A DNA stretch of 46,590 nt from Phormidium tenue FACHB-1052 (GCF_014696675.1 NZ_JACJQN010000028.1:1-46590), one strand, 5' to 3'; counted from the stretch's first letter, positions 1 through 9,950 are shown. Notes: generated from the sequence alone by a model not told the origin. Numbers and translations: made by a program.

Positions 1-1
1 C

Positions 2-256
2 CAGGGGCAATCTGTGGCTGAGGTCCTGGAGGTGCTGATGCCTGCTTAGACTCGATAACTCTGCCCCGAAGTAGCCCTTCAGGCTAACCTTCCAAGTCGT
101 GTAGGGCACCGATTGACCCAGCCATATGTTCAAGGCATTGTAGAGGTGGGAGTTTTTTTCACAGCGGTCACGCTTTTGAGTGGCATCTAAGCTTAGAGCG
201 CTGGCTCCCCCTTCATTCCTCCAATCTCTGAAACTACGGCATAGCGAAGCATCCAG
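2..256 (-). pseudogene. Degenerate transposase-like fragment running off the left edge
   Basis: Read on the minus strand, one frame stays open from the stop at 257-259 to the window edge, without an ATG, GTG or TTG start. The reading contains LSLDATQKRDR followed by GQSVPYTTWK about 20 residues later. This recalls the first catalytic Asp region of IS4-type DDE transposases (LALDATQ.. then ..G.sVPv.W). The match is from memory of the family and is loose. Lack of a start and the upstream stop suggest a remnant rather than a working gene. It could also be the middle of another protein whose rest lies outside the window. Confidence 0.35.
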
Positions 257-517
257 CTACTTACAATCAACTTTTGTCAGTCAACCAGCTAAATCCCACG
301 CTCTACCATTGCCTTGCCAAAATTGTTCGGAGGGTTGAGGTGAGATCTAACCTTGGCTAAATTTTCCTGCTTGCCAAATAGATGAGTCAAACCATATATT
401 AATTAGACGTAGCGTTTTTCTAAGTTAAAAGTTCCTTGAACGGCATTGAAATCAAATATTTCGCTTGTACGTCACTGAAATTTCTGCGGACATTTACTAT
501 TAAATTTTCTAAAGATT
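257..517. other. Intergenic region, no gene seen
   Basis: AT-richer stretch upstream of the secreted Cys-repeat protein. It presumably carries that gene's promoter. No clear -35/-10 pair, hairpin or RNA gene was recognised. Confidence 0.4.
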
Positions 518-1276
518 ATGGCATTTGATAATTTTCGTAATCATGTCAGCAAATTGTTGGCAGTCAGTGCTTTAGGTATAGGCTTCTTAGGGGCACCGCC
601 ACCTGAACCTGTCGCAGCTCAAGTTTGCAATGTCTTTGGCTGTTCGCAACCAGGGGCAGGAGCTTGTAACCCGTTTGGCTGCCCTAATCCTGGAGCTGGA
701 GAATGTACTCCCTTTGGCTGCCCATCACCTCCGCCCAGCCCCTCTAACAATACCAACGACTCCCGTCGAGATTTTACTGTTTATAACAATACCGGCACTA
801 ATATTACGGCTCTGTACCTCTCCGATTCGAGTGATTCAACCTGGGGTTCTAACGACCTTAGCAACTTGCTTTACAGCGGTAACTCGATACGCTACTCGCT
901 TACCGGCGGGTGTCAGTGGGATCTGAGAGTACAGTTGGCCAATGGGGGTGAGATAACTCAGTATGCCATTGATACCTGCCTCAATGCTAGCTATAGTCTG
1001 GGCGGAAATGTCACTCAACCTGCGCCCTCAAGCTCCGCTAATGGCAGTGGCGTTAGCGAGTGTATGGATAGGGTAATGTATCAAGAATTTAGAGCCTATA
1101 CGGGGCCGGATAGGGATGGTTGGTATAGATTCAATTTGCCTTCCAGCCTGAGTAATGACCAGGTTCGGCAAGCTGGATTTCGTTACTCAACGGTGAGGTC
1201 TGACAATCAAAATCAGCAGTCTGTAGTACGGGTGCAGGTTGAAACCGCTGAGCAGGCGGCCCAGACTTGTCGGTAA
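518..1276 (+). CDS. Secreted protein with N-terminal CxxFGC tandem repeats
   Basis: 252 residues with an N-terminal hydrophobic signal (about residues 10-35, ending ..VAAQ), so export is expected. Immediately after it come three copies of a 13-residue unit built on C-N/T-x-F-G-C-x-x-P-G-A-G (about residues 37-72), giving six regularly spaced cysteines. Residues about 86-165 form a beta-rich domain (FTVYNNTGTNITALYLS..., W..DL, ending ..C) of a type common in secreted cyanobacterial proteins, which I know only as uncharacterised. The C-terminal about 75 residues begin CMDRVMY and end in Cys-Arg. No neighbour shares its strand closely. Function unknown; a wall or matrix protein held by disulphides is a guess. 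Confidence 0.75.
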   Translation: MAFDNFRNHVSKLLAVSALGIGFLGAPPPEPVAAQVCNVFGCSQPGAGACNPFGCPNPGAGECTPFGCPSPPPSPSNNTNDSRRDFTVYNNTGTNITALYLSDSSDSTWGSNDLSNLLYSGNSIRYSLTGGCQWDLRVQLANGGEITQYAIDTCLNASYSLGGNVTQPAPSSSANGSGVSECMDRVMYQEFRAYTGPDRDGWYRFNLPSSLSNDQVRQAGFRYSTVRSDNQNQQSVVRVQVETAEQAAQTCR

Positions 1277-1600
1277 ACCGGCCTCCAATTAGAAGCAGAT
1301 GCTGAACCACTCACGGAGAATATTTACGTAGATTACGACCAATCGGGCATGGTTTAAAGTGGGTATGGCTTACCTACCAATTTTTCAATTCTGGGGCAGC
1401 TAGAACTTTAAGGTTTCCCTAGAAGTGAAAAACGTAGAACCCTGAAAAAAATTAGTGCTTTTAAAGATTTATGGTTTAGTTCAGCAGGTCTTAATGCATC
1501 AACAACCTACAGTATTTGCAACGTTATTGACCATTCAACAATAATACCGAGGGGCTCGGCCCAACAGTTCTCAATGCTAAGGTTGCCAGCTCCATATCTT
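1277..1600. other. Intergenic region between convergent genes
   Basis: 324 bases between the stop of the Cys-repeat protein and the stop of the TpsB gene on the other strand. I see no credible ORF, RNA gene or strong terminator hairpin. Confidence 0.4.
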
Positions 1601-3292
1601 CTAAAGCGGCTGATAGGTAAAGGTGAAATAGAAGCCGTTTTCTTGCCAAGAATTGCCCCGGTTCAGTACGCCAATTAGGGGAATGCCGTAGGTGAAACCC
1701 AGGCTAGCGGTGGGGATGGGCTGCCACTGCACCCCCAGCCCAGTGCCGAGCAGCACTGAAGGAGTGGGGCTTTCGGTCAGCGTGTTCCAGCCGGTGCCCG
1801 CGTCCACAAAGGGAATCAGCAAGAGCTGGTTGGGGGTGGCCGACAGGGGAATGCGCAGCTCGACTGAGCCGATTACAGCGTTGTCGGTGACGATCTGGTT
1901 TTGGGCGTAGCCGCGCACGGTGTCTTGCCCACCGACGCTAAAGCGCTCTAGGGGCAGCAGGGAATTGGGGGTGAGCTGGGCGTTGACGCGGCTGACCAGC
2001 AGCAGGTTAGGCGAAACCCGCTCGACCCACTGAAACTGGCCCAGCCAGGCAAAAAAGCGGCCATCGGTGCCGCTGTCGTTGACGGTGGCATCGAACAGGC
2101 CCAGGCCGAGGCTAAACTGCGATCGCGCCGCCACCACCCGCCGCAGATCTCGCGCCAGCCAGTCCTGGGAAAATCGCAGGGCGCTCACCTTCGCCACCCC
2201 ATTCTCTGGCCCGATCGAAAACGAGAAGGGAATGTCGTTGAGAATAAAGCTACGGCTTTCGCGCAGGTCAAAAGCCAGGCCCAGGGCAAACTCCTGGCTG
2301 ATCGAGCGGCTCAGGGGTTGGCGCAGGCTCAGCGCCAGGGTTTGGCTGTTGCTGCGAATGCCCGCATCGACAAACTGGGGCGTGACGATGCGGCTGCTGA
2401 CATTTTCGTAGCGCAGTTGCAGGGTACCGTCGCGGGCGTTGAGGGGCAGGCCGTAGCGCAGTTCGTAGAGGTTTAACCCCTCGGTGTGGCCGTAGCGCAG
2501 GCTGGCGGCATCCCCCAGACCCAGCACGTTGCGGTGCTGCACCTGGGCCTCGGCCTGCCACGAGCCAATGCTCGATGACTGGGAGTTGTCGAGGGTGATC
2601 GCCGCTGAGAGAGGGTCGGCCTCCGCCACATCGAGAATTAGAATGTTTTGCCCCGGACGGCTGCCAGCGGTGAGTTCGGCATCGACGCGCTCTAGTAGGG
2701 GGTCGATTTGCAGCAGGCGCAGGGCATCTTCGATCTGGGCAATTTGCAGGGGCGACTGGGTGGCCAGGGCAATGCGATCGCGCACATAGCCCTCTCGCAG
2801 TCGGCCCAACCCATTCACCTGAATGGTCTCGACCCCGCCCTCGATCACCTGAATCTGCACCACCCCGCTGCCCAAATCTTGGTTGGTGGGCAGAAAAGCC
2901 CCGGAGGTGACGTAGCCGTTGCTTTGGTAAAGCTCGGTAATGGCGGTGCGCAGCCCGAGTAAATCAGCCAGGGATAGGGCATTCCCCTCCAGAGGTTCCA
3001 CTAAGGCTGCGATCTCACTGTCTAAGACGGTGTTGCCCACCACCTCAATGCGGTCAACGGTAAACACGAGTTCCTCGGTCGGGGGGGCGCTCTCCTCAGG
3101 AGTGGTTTCTGGCCGCAGTAGCGGCTCCTCGGGCGGAATCGGCTCGGGCAGCGGTGGGTTGAGGGGGGCTGGTCGGGTGGGCTCCGTCGGTTCGGGCAGC
3201 GGTGAGCCGGGCGGCGTCTGGGCCTGAGCCCCCAGATCGAGGGCCAGCGACACGATCAGGGCACACAGCCCAGCACGAAGTAGATGCATCAC
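1601..3292 (-). CDS. TpsB two-partner secretion transporter (ShlB/FhaC/HecB family)
   Basis: 563 residues, usual for the family. It begins with a Sec signal (residues 1-25, ..LGAQAQ) and a very proline/glutamate-rich linker (about 26-70). A POTRA domain starts at FTVDRIEVVGN (about residue 76), followed by a second POTRA-like region (..GGVETIQVNGLG..). From about residue 230 alternating beta strands form the 16-stranded outer-membrane barrel, with the VRGY motif (SVGGQDTVRGY) that marks the plug loop of TpsB proteins. It ends in an aromatic-rich strand (..YFTFTYQPL), as outer-membrane barrels do. Known role: translocates a TpsA partner across the outer membrane. The TpsA1 gene lies just upstream on the same strand, 133 bases away, so both are likely co-transcribed. 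Confidence 0.92.
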   Translation of the reverse strand: MMHLLRAGLCALIVSLALDLGAQAQTPPGSPLPEPTEPTRPAPLNPPLPEPIPPEEPLLRPETTPEESAPPTEELVFTVDRIEVVGNTVLDSEIAALVEPLEGNALSLADLLGLRTAITELYQSNGYVTSGAFLPTNQDLGSGVVQIQVIEGGVETIQVNGLGRLREGYVRDRIALATQSPLQIAQIEDALRLLQIDPLLERVDAELTAGSRPGQNILILDVAEADPLSAAITLDNSQSSSIGSWQAEAQVQHRNVLGLGDAASLRYGHTEGLNLYELRYGLPLNARDGTLQLRYENVSSRIVTPQFVDAGIRSNSQTLALSLRQPLSRSISQEFALGLAFDLRESRSFILNDIPFSFSIGPENGVAKVSALRFSQDWLARDLRRVVAARSQFSLGLGLFDATVNDSGTDGRFFAWLGQFQWVERVSPNLLLVSRVNAQLTPNSLLPLERFSVGGQDTVRGYAQNQIVTDNAVIGSVELRIPLSATPNQLLLIPFVDAGTGWNTLTESPTPSVLLGTGLGVQWQPIPTASLGFTYGIPLIGVLNRGNSWQENGFYFTFTYQPL

Positions 3293-3425
3293 AAGTAGCG
3301 TCTCTGATTACAAAACCGACGGCGGCATGGGGAGTTGCTCTGACAGTTGCAACTATCTAACGGGGCGATCGCGGCGTCAATGGAGAAATCGGCCAATTTG
3401 GCGAACTGCCCTGCGGTCTTAGGCT

Positions 3426-6400
3426 CTAGCCCCTGGGGGCTGAGCGATCGGCACAGCGACGGCTGAGCACCAGGCGGCCATCGGGCAGTTGATACACCCC
3501 ATCGGGCTCTTGAATGGCGGACGCGGTGGACTCCTCCACCGTGCGCACGGTGCCAGTGGGATAGGCCGAAATCGCGCCATCCCCAGGGCTCAGCGGCAGA
3601 CCACCGCCGCCTGTGACGGTAAACGCCCCTAGCCCTGGCCCTGTGCGGGCAATGCAGCTGCCGCTGGTCAGCGCCGCCGTGTCGACCAGGGCATCTTCGA
3701 GCGGGGTTAGGCTGCCTTCAATAAAGCTGGTGTCGAGCGTCTCTACGGCGACCACTCCGCTTACCCCCAGCTCTGAGGTGGCGGTGATGTCGCTGAGGGG
3801 GCTGCGATCGAGCCGGGGCTCAATGCCAAAAATGCCCCGCGCGGCGATGGAGACATTGCCCCCCGCTCCCGCAAAGGCATCGGCTCGAATGTCGCTGTTT
3901 TCGCTGGGGATGGCGACGATGAAGGGGGCGCGAATGGTGATGTTGCCGCCGTTGCCCCCGGCCTGGGCGGTGCCCGCCGTGGCGGAGATAAGGCTGCCGT
4001 TGCGCAGCAGCAGCACCTGGCTCAAGTCGATGACAATGTTGCCGCCATTAACGGCTGCCGACTCGGCAATCAACTGCCCCCCCTGGTCGAGCACCAGGCG
4101 CGGAGTGTTGCCCAGGTCGCCAATGATCAAGTTGCCCGCTGCACCCGCTGCACTAGAGCGCACCGAAATAGTGCTTTGGGGAATAAAAAGACGGGCGATG
4201 CTGGGCCTGTTAGCGGCTTGGGCAGCAAAGGTTGGATTGCTGCCGGAGACCAAGATACTGTCGGTGGCGTTAACTCGCACGGTGCCTGCCGAACTCCGGC
4301 CCTCGCTGTTAGCTAAGACTTGACCGCCGTTGAGCACCTGTACCTGGCGGGCTGATAGGTCAATGTCGCCACTTGGCCCACTGGTGGGAAATTCGGTAGA
4401 GGTTTGGAGTCTGCTGGGAAAGCCCGATTGCGCACTGTAGCCGTCGATTAGGAGGCGATCGCGCGCCTCCACCTGAATATTGCCCGCTGGCCCCCGCCCC
4501 ACGGTTGTAGCGCTAATAACGGCTCCCTCGGTTACCGATAGAGCCCCTGCTCGAACTGAAATATTGCCGCCTTCACCAGTGCTGGTGGTATCTACAGTGC
4601 TCAAGAATGCACTAGGAAAAAATTCATCATTCTGAAAGAGAATTCCGCTGTTGAGAGACACCGTAGTCACTGCATCAATCTCAATGTTTCCAGCATTGCC
4701 GTTGCGAAAAGTGCCAGCCTGAATCTGTGCGCCATTATTGAATGAGACAATTCCCTGCGACACAATTTTAATGTTGCCAGCATCGCCTAAGCCATCTGTA
4801 AAAGACTGTAATCGTGATAGGTTATCTACATCCACGCGATCGCGAGTATTAATCGTAATGTCCCCTGCATCACCCTGGGCTACGGTTGTTGTACCTATGT
4901 TCCCATTGTTCGCAAAAAAAGAACCGGCTTCTAGAGTTACATTGCCTGCATTCCCGATTGCTATTTCCGATTCGATACTGCTTGTAATGCTTGCGGTGTC
5001 GCTCAGCGAAATGTAGTTTCCAGCTTGGATATATATGTCACCGGCATTGCCTGACGCATTTCCATTATTTGTAACAACGCTTGCGATCGCGCTGGGGATT
5101 ATAACAAAAACAGGCTCATCAATTCCTGGGACAATTGTAGTTCCGCGGCTAGCAAAGCCATCTAGCGATACAAAATCACGGGCTTGAATAAAAATGTTAC
5201 CAGCATTCCCCTGGCCACGTGTAAGAGATTGAATCGTACCGCTATTTGTCAACGCTACAAAGCCAGCATTAATTCTAACATCACCTGCTGTGCCTGTGCC
5301 TTGCTCCTCAATAGTGCTAAAAATAGAACTGCCTGGTCTGCCTTCAATAATGCCATCAATAATAAAGCCATCTTGAACATCAATAATCACGTTTCCACCG
5401 CTGCCCTGACCATTAACACTAGTATCAAGTTTGGCGCTGTTTGTGAGTGATAGCTCTCTCGCTGTGATCCGAATATCACCTCCTATATTCTGAGAACTGC
5501 CAAAGATGGAGCTGAAGATAGCGCTGGGGAAGCCATCTAAGCTGACGCGATCGCGAGCATTAACCACCACGTTGCCAGTTGTACCTATTCCAAAGGAGCT
5601 AGCGCTAATCTGAGCCCCATTTGATAACGAAAGATTAGTCGTTTTGATGTTAACATTGCCCGCATTCGCAGCTAAGCTTTCTATTCCCAAGCTAAACACA
5701 TTAGAGGCATTTAAAGCTATATCTCTATCAACCAAGATATTGATATCGCCAGCATTACCTGGGCCAAAGGCTATGCCACTTATATTGGATTGGTCAGCAA
5801 TAAAATTGTTGGCGCTGATGTTGACAGTTCCAGCGTTGCCTATTCCCCCAGGAGTAATTTGATTTGCAATTATGCTGTTAGCCTCAACGCGAAGAGTTTC
5901 GGCTGCATCTAAGTTGATATCACCTGCTTGACTTTGTTCATTGCCTACGCCTGAAGCGATGCCAGCTAAAATCGTGCTGCCACTAGTATTAACGTTGCGT
6001 CCTGTAATGGCGATGCTGCCGCCACCATTGGCGCTGACATCGATGCCCGAGTTCTTGATGATGATGTCAGCGCGCTCTAAACCCCCTGGAAAAGTTAGGC
6101 GAAGCAAGCTGTCGTCTTTTGCTAGTTGAACTGTGCCTTCTCCAGCAACAGCACCTAACTCAATTCGTCCTCCAGCCGAAAGATCCACATCCAGGATGCT
6201 GTTATCGAGCACGATGTTGCCGCCTGCCAAAATCAGGCTTTGTCCTCCATCCACAAAAAGAATGCCTTGACTGGTAATAGATCCCCGACTGAGTTGGTTG
6301 AACCAGAGGGCTGAGGGATCCACGGTGAGAATCGGCAGCGGGTTGGGATCTGCTGCACCAAAGCTGCCCTGTTCACCAAACTGAATAGCGCTGGCCGTCG

Positions 6401-6824
6401 TCGCCGTAAACGCCCCCTGCACATCCAGTCGGGCACCGGGGCCAAACACCAGCCCGTTGGGATTCATTAAAAACAAATCGGCTGTGCCATCGACCCCCAG
6501 GGTGCCAAAGATGTTTGATGGGCTGCCCCCGGTGACGCGGCTAAAGATCGCCTCCACTCCAGCGGGGTTAGCGAAATAGACCCGCTGCCCGGCATCCACA
6601 TTGAATTCCAGAAAGCTGTGGAACAGGTTACCCTCCTGCACAGCACCGCCACCAATCAGTTCGGCGAAACCGCCCTGCACAGGGGCATCGGGAGTCACCG
6701 TTGAGCTTTCGGTTCCTAGGGTGGCGTCGGGCACGAGCTGTGCCAGGGTGGGGGAAGTAGCGGTGAGGGTGGCGATCGCCCCTAACACCAACATGCCGCA
6801 GACAGGGAGGGTAGAGTAGCGCAT
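3426..6824 (-). CDS. TpsA1: filamentous haemagglutinin-type two-partner secretion exoprotein
   Basis: About 1132 residues from the ATG at 6822-6824, chosen because it puts a clean signal peptide (MRYSTLPVCGMLVL...TLAQ) at the N-terminus. An upstream in-frame start at 6962 would add 46 residues and cannot be excluded, since some TpsA proteins have extended signals. The TPS domain follows (about residues 30-170), with LFHSFLEFNVDAGQRVYFANP and FLMNPNGLVFGPGARLDV, including the NPNG motif typical of the haemagglutination-activity domain. The rest is Gly/Asn-rich beta-helix with recurring GNAGNI/GGNV and SSI/SAIF units. The C-terminus carries a cysteine, SGSCIAR, and then YQLPDGRLVLSRRC, shared with TpsA2. 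Secreted through the adjacent TpsB; surface or matrix protein. Confidence 0.9.
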   Translation of the reverse strand: MRYSTLPVCGMLVLGAIATLTATSPTLAQLVPDATLGTESSTVTPDAPVQGGFAELIGGGAVQEGNLFHSFLEFNVDAGQRVYFANPAGVEAIFSRVTGGSPSNIFGTLGVDGTADLFLMNPNGLVFGPGARLDVQGAFTATTASAIQFGEQGSFGAADPNPLPILTVDPSALWFNQLSRGSITSQGILFVDGGQSLILAGGNIVLDNSILDVDLSAGGRIELGAVAGEGTVQLAKDDSLLRLTFPGGLERADIIIKNSGIDVSANGGGSIAITGRNVNTSGSTILAGIASGVGNEQSQAGDINLDAAETLRVEANSIIANQITPGGIGNAGTVNISANNFIADQSNISGIAFGPGNAGDINILVDRDIALNASNVFSLGIESLAANAGNVNIKTTNLSLSNGAQISASSFGIGTTGNVVVNARDRVSLDGFPSAIFSSIFGSSQNIGGDIRITARELSLTNSAKLDTSVNGQGSGGNVIIDVQDGFIIDGIIEGRPGSSIFSTIEEQGTGTAGDVRINAGFVALTNSGTIQSLTRGQGNAGNIFIQARDFVSLDGFASRGTTIVPGIDEPVFVIIPSAIASVVTNNGNASGNAGDIYIQAGNYISLSDTASITSSIESEIAIGNAGNVTLEAGSFFANNGNIGTTTVAQGDAGDITINTRDRVDVDNLSRLQSFTDGLGDAGNIKIVSQGIVSFNNGAQIQAGTFRNGNAGNIEIDAVTTVSLNSGILFQNDEFFPSAFLSTVDTTSTGEGGNISVRAGALSVTEGAVISATTVGRGPAGNIQVEARDRLLIDGYSAQSGFPSRLQTSTEFPTSGPSGDIDLSARQVQVLNGGQVLANSEGRSSAGTVRVNATDSILVSGSNPTFAAQAANRPSIARLFIPQSTISVRSSAAGAAGNLIIGDLGNTPRLVLDQGGQLIAESAAVNGGNIVIDLSQVLLLRNGSLISATAGTAQAGGNGGNITIRAPFIVAIPSENSDIRADAFAGAGGNVSIAARGIFGIEPRLDRSPLSDITATSELGVSGVVAVETLDTSFIEGSLTPLEDALVDTAALTSGSCIARTGPGLGAFTVTGGGGLPLSPGDGAISAYPTGTVRTVEESTASAIQEPDGVYQLPDGRLVLSRRCADRSAPRG

Positions 6825-7116
6825 AACCAGGGGCCGAGGAAAAAGCACCCAAACTTTAGCACCTGTCTCAGTTTTGCGACGGTCAAACCTTGAGATCAGC
6901 GCATGGCGTAGTTGATGGGTTTTGGATAACAAGTTTGAATTTGCAAACCTTGCAACAGACAAGTCATCGAGCTAGCGCGCTTCCACTTAACCTGCCATTG
7001 CGGAGGTTTCAGCAAGCGAGTTAACGTAACTCTGCAACGTTCTAGCGCTAAGGTTTTGTAGGCTTGGCTTAGCGGTGATTTCCCTCGTTTTGACCGTCAC
7101 GTAATCCCTTGGCCCT

Positions 7117-9009
7117 ATGAAACCCTTTGACAAACTTCGGCACAGTTGGCAGCGCCGTCACCCGGTAGGGAAAACGCCGTGGCGGCAGGTGGTGCCCGGT
7201 GTGGTGGTGCTGGGGTTGGTGGTGGGTGCCCGGCTGCTGGGGCTGTTTCAAGGTCTGGAGCTGAAGATGCTGGATACGCTGCTGCGCTGGCGACCGGCTG
7301 AACCCACCGATGAGCGGGTGCTGATTGTCGGCATTGATGAGGCCGATATTCAACGGCTCGGTACCTATCCGGTGCCGGATGGCGTGTTGGCTGAGCTGCT
7401 GCAAACCCTAGCGGTGCATCGGCCCCGCGCCGTGGGCATCGACATCTACCGCGATATGGCGGTGGAGCCGGGCCACGCGGCCTTAGTTGAAACCCTAGCG
7501 ACCAAGCCCTACGTAATTGGCATTGAGAATATTTTGAGCAATCCGCCCGTGGCGGGGCCGACTTATCTGCCCCCCGAACAGGTGGGATTTGTGGATTTTC
7601 CCCAGGATGACGATGGGTTTGTGCGCCGGGCTCTGCTGGGGTCGCCCAACGCCGTGGGAGAGTTTCGGTTTTCCCTGGCGCTGCGGCTGGCGGAGACCTA
7701 TTTGCAGGCAGAGGGGCTGGCCCTGGAAAATGGCCTGCGCGACCCCTGGGCCATGCGCTTTGGCTCAGTAGAATTTTCTCAAATTTCTCCCCATGCGGGT
7801 GGCTATGTGGGGGTCGATGCGGGGGGGCATCAGGTGTTGCTGAACGGGCGTAGCGGTTCTCAGCCCTTTCGGCAGGTGACGTTGCAGCAGGTGCTCGACA
7901 ACGCCGTAGACCCCACCTGGATTGAGGATGCCATTGTGCTGGTGGGAATTACGTCATCAAGCGCGAAGGACTTTCTCAACTCGGCGGCGGTAGCGTCAGA
8001 CAATCCGGGGCTGGTGTATGGGGTGGTGATGCAGGCCCACGCCACCAGCCAGCTGGTGAGTGCGGTGATGGAGGGTCGCCCACTGTTGCGCACCTGGCCC
8101 GACGGCCTGGAGTATCTATGGATTGTGCTGTGGGGCGGAGTGGGCACGGTGCTGATTGGGTGGGTCAGATCGCCCTCTTGGTATCTGCTGACCCTGGGCT
8201 TGATTGGTTTGGGTCTGGTGGGGGTGAGCTTTGGCCTGCTGTGGCTGGGGGGCTGGTGGCTGCCGCTGGTGCCGACGCTGGTGGTGTTTAGCGTCAATGG
8301 GCTGGTGCTGCCGGGGTTTTATCTGTACGACCAAACCCTGCGATCGCGTATTGCAGAGCGCCAGCAAATTATTGACCAAACCTACAGCGCCATTCACAAT
8401 GGCCCCCTGCAAACCCTGGCCCTGCTGCTGCGGGAAGCCGAACCCGCCGCCTGGGCCGAGACCCGCCTCCGGCTAGAGCGCCTCAACCAGGAGCTGCGCG
8501 ATATTCGCGAGAGCCTGCCTGCCGCTGTGCTGCCGGATAACGCCCAGGCCATTCCCCTACACGAACAGCTTTGGAACACCTATACAGCGACTCTGGCACG
8601 GGGCGAGCAAGACTTTCCGGGGCTGCGATCGCTCAAGCTCAAGGTCGTCACCTTTGAACCCCTCAGCACCCTGGGCCTTTCGGCTGACGACCGACAGGGT
8701 CTCTGTCAGTTTTTAGAAGAGGCCCTGCTCAACGTGGGCAAACACGGGGTGAACGTGACCCGCCTCACCGTCGTCTGCCAGGCTACCGACGCCGAAAACT
8801 TGATTCAGGTGATTGACAACGGCCAGGGCCCCTACTCCCTTGACACCTCCTCGGCGGGTACGGGCTGGGGCACCTGGCAGGCCAAACAGTTAGCCCAGCG
8901 CTTGAACGGGCAGTTTAATCGCGAGTTTAGCAGTGCGGGCACCTGTTGCGAACTGCGGTGGGCTCTGGTGGCTCAGCGTCGCCTGGGGTTTAGAAAGCTG
9001 AATCGATGA
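7117..9009 (+). CDS. CHASE2-domain sensor histidine kinase-like protein
   Basis: 630 residues. Layout: a TM segment (about 25-45), an extracytoplasmic CHASE2 sensor (about 50-320; VLIVGIDEADIQRLG and RAVGIDIYRD are typical), three closely spaced TM segments (about 330-400), then a kinase core. The H-box is AIHNGPLQTL with His427 (codon 8395-8397), close to HisKA_3/NarX-type boxes. The ATPase part has an N-box (EEALLNVGKHG), a G1 box (DNGQGP) and a G2 region (GTGWGTWQAK), so activity is plausible. The ATG at 7117 is used. No response regulator is adjacent; the LuxR-type regulator at 33.8 kb is a possible partner by inference only. It lies between two TpsA genes on the opposite strand and may sense envelope state. 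Confidence 0.85.
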   Translation: MKPFDKLRHSWQRRHPVGKTPWRQVVPGVVVLGLVVGARLLGLFQGLELKMLDTLLRWRPAEPTDERVLIVGIDEADIQRLGTYPVPDGVLAELLQTLAVHRPRAVGIDIYRDMAVEPGHAALVETLATKPYVIGIENILSNPPVAGPTYLPPEQVGFVDFPQDDDGFVRRALLGSPNAVGEFRFSLALRLAETYLQAEGLALENGLRDPWAMRFGSVEFSQISPHAGGYVGVDAGGHQVLLNGRSGSQPFRQVTLQQVLDNAVDPTWIEDAIVLVGITSSSAKDFLNSAAVASDNPGLVYGVVMQAHATSQLVSAVMEGRPLLRTWPDGLEYLWIVLWGGVGTVLIGWVRSPSWYLLTLGLIGLGLVGVSFGLLWLGGWWLPLVPTLVVFSVNGLVLPGFYLYDQTLRSRIAERQQIIDQTYSAIHNGPLQTLALLLREAEPAAWAETRLRLERLNQELRDIRESLPAAVLPDNAQAIPLHEQLWNTYTATLARGEQDFPGLRSLKLKVVTFEPLSTLGLSADDRQGLCQFLEEALLNVGKHGVNVTRLTVVCQATDAENLIQVIDNGQGPYSLDTSSAGTGWGTWQAKQLAQRLNGQFNREFSSAGTCCELRWALVAQRRLGFRKLNR

Positions 9010-9037
9010 GGTGACGAGAATCAAACCCTAGGGCACC

Positions 9038-9057
9038 CCTTGCCGAAACCGGCAAGG
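9038..9057. terminator. Perfect 8-bp hairpin after the CHASE2 gene
   Basis: CCTTGCCG (9038-9045) pairs with CGGCAAGG (9050-9057) around a 4-base loop. No T-run follows, so it may be an attenuator or a weak terminator rather than a standard intrinsic terminator. Confidence 0.35.
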
Positions 9058-9157
9058 CCGCTGACCGTTAAGCGTCGATAAACTGGCGCAAAATGTTGCC
9101 GATTTGCTGGGCCACTCATTTAATCTTAGGGGCACACCTACAGAAAGGTAATGAGGG

Positions 9158-9946
9158 ATGCACAAATCAGCGATCGCGGCGGCACTTTTGACGCTTGGCA
9201 GCCTAACCGGCGTTTTCCTATCGGTGGGCAACCCTAGCTGGGGCAATGAGGTGACCTTACATTCCTCACCCCTGATTGCTCAAAGCTCAAATCGCCGTGG
9301 TTATGAGCCACCGCCCACGTCTCGAGCACCTCGCCGCACCGTGGGGGGTGGCACCCGAGGCGGCTGCGATGGCAGTGCCCCGATCAACCTCACGGCCCTG
9401 GCATCCCAGTCGCACATTGGCGCAACAACGACTCGTCGTCCCACCTTGGTCTGGTACGTGCCCGAAGAAACCCCTTACCAAATGCAGCTTCAGCTCTATC
9501 GGTATGCGGCGGCTGAGGGTGACGAGCTGACGCCGGTCAACACGTTTGAGCTGGGGGAGAGCCAGCAAGGCTACACGTCGTTTACGCTGCCTGAGGATGA
9601 ACCCGCGCTAGCGGTGGGCAGCACCTACCGCTGGAAGGTGATTTTGCTGTGCAACCCAGGGCAACCCTCCAAGGTGGCGTTAGATGAGGCCGACCTCCAG
9701 GTGGTGGCCGCAACGAGTGGGGCTGCGATCGGGCAGGGCAATCTGGTCGATCGCGCCGAGCAGGCGATCGCAGCAGGGCTTTGGTACGATGCGATCGCCC
9801 TGCTGTCCCAAACTCCAGTTTCCCCAGAGGCCGCCGCCTACCGCCGCGACCTGCTAGCGGGGCTGGCCGAGCAGGAAGCCCTGAACCCCAACGATGGCAT
9901 CTCTCTATTTAGCGATCGCCTCAATTATCTGGCTGAGCAAGAGTAG
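9158..9946 (+). CDS. DUF928 family secreted protein
   Basis: 262 residues with a signal peptide (about 1-30). The DUF928 core includes the basic linker RRTVGGGTRGGC, followed by NLTALAS, PTLVWYVPE and the late YRWKVILLC motif. It ends with a helical tail (RAEQAIAAGLWYDAIALLSQ) resembling a single TPR-like hairpin, as is usual in this family. Function is not established; family members are frequently found beside CHASE2, CHAT and TPS genes in cyanobacteria. It follows the CHASE2 gene on the same strand after 148 bases that include a hairpin. Its stop is only 4 bases from the stop of TpsA2 on the other strand. Identification is confident; role unknown. Confidence 0.85.
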   Translation: MHKSAIAAALLTLGSLTGVFLSVGNPSWGNEVTLHSSPLIAQSSNRRGYEPPPTSRAPRRTVGGGTRGGCDGSAPINLTALASQSHIGATTTRRPTLVWYVPEETPYQMQLQLYRYAAAEGDELTPVNTFELGESQQGYTSFTLPEDEPALAVGSTYRWKVILLCNPGQPSKVALDEADLQVVAATSGAAIGQGNLVDRAEQAIAAGLWYDAIALLSQTPVSPEAAAYRRDLLAGLAEQEALNPNDGISLFSDRLNYLAEQE

Positions 9947-9950
9947 TGCC

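Noticed and set aside
2..49. Plus-strand open frame reading QGQSVAEVLEVLMPA then stop, as a possible 3' gene end
   Set aside because: Only 15 codons visible and the opposite strand gives a better transposase-like reading.
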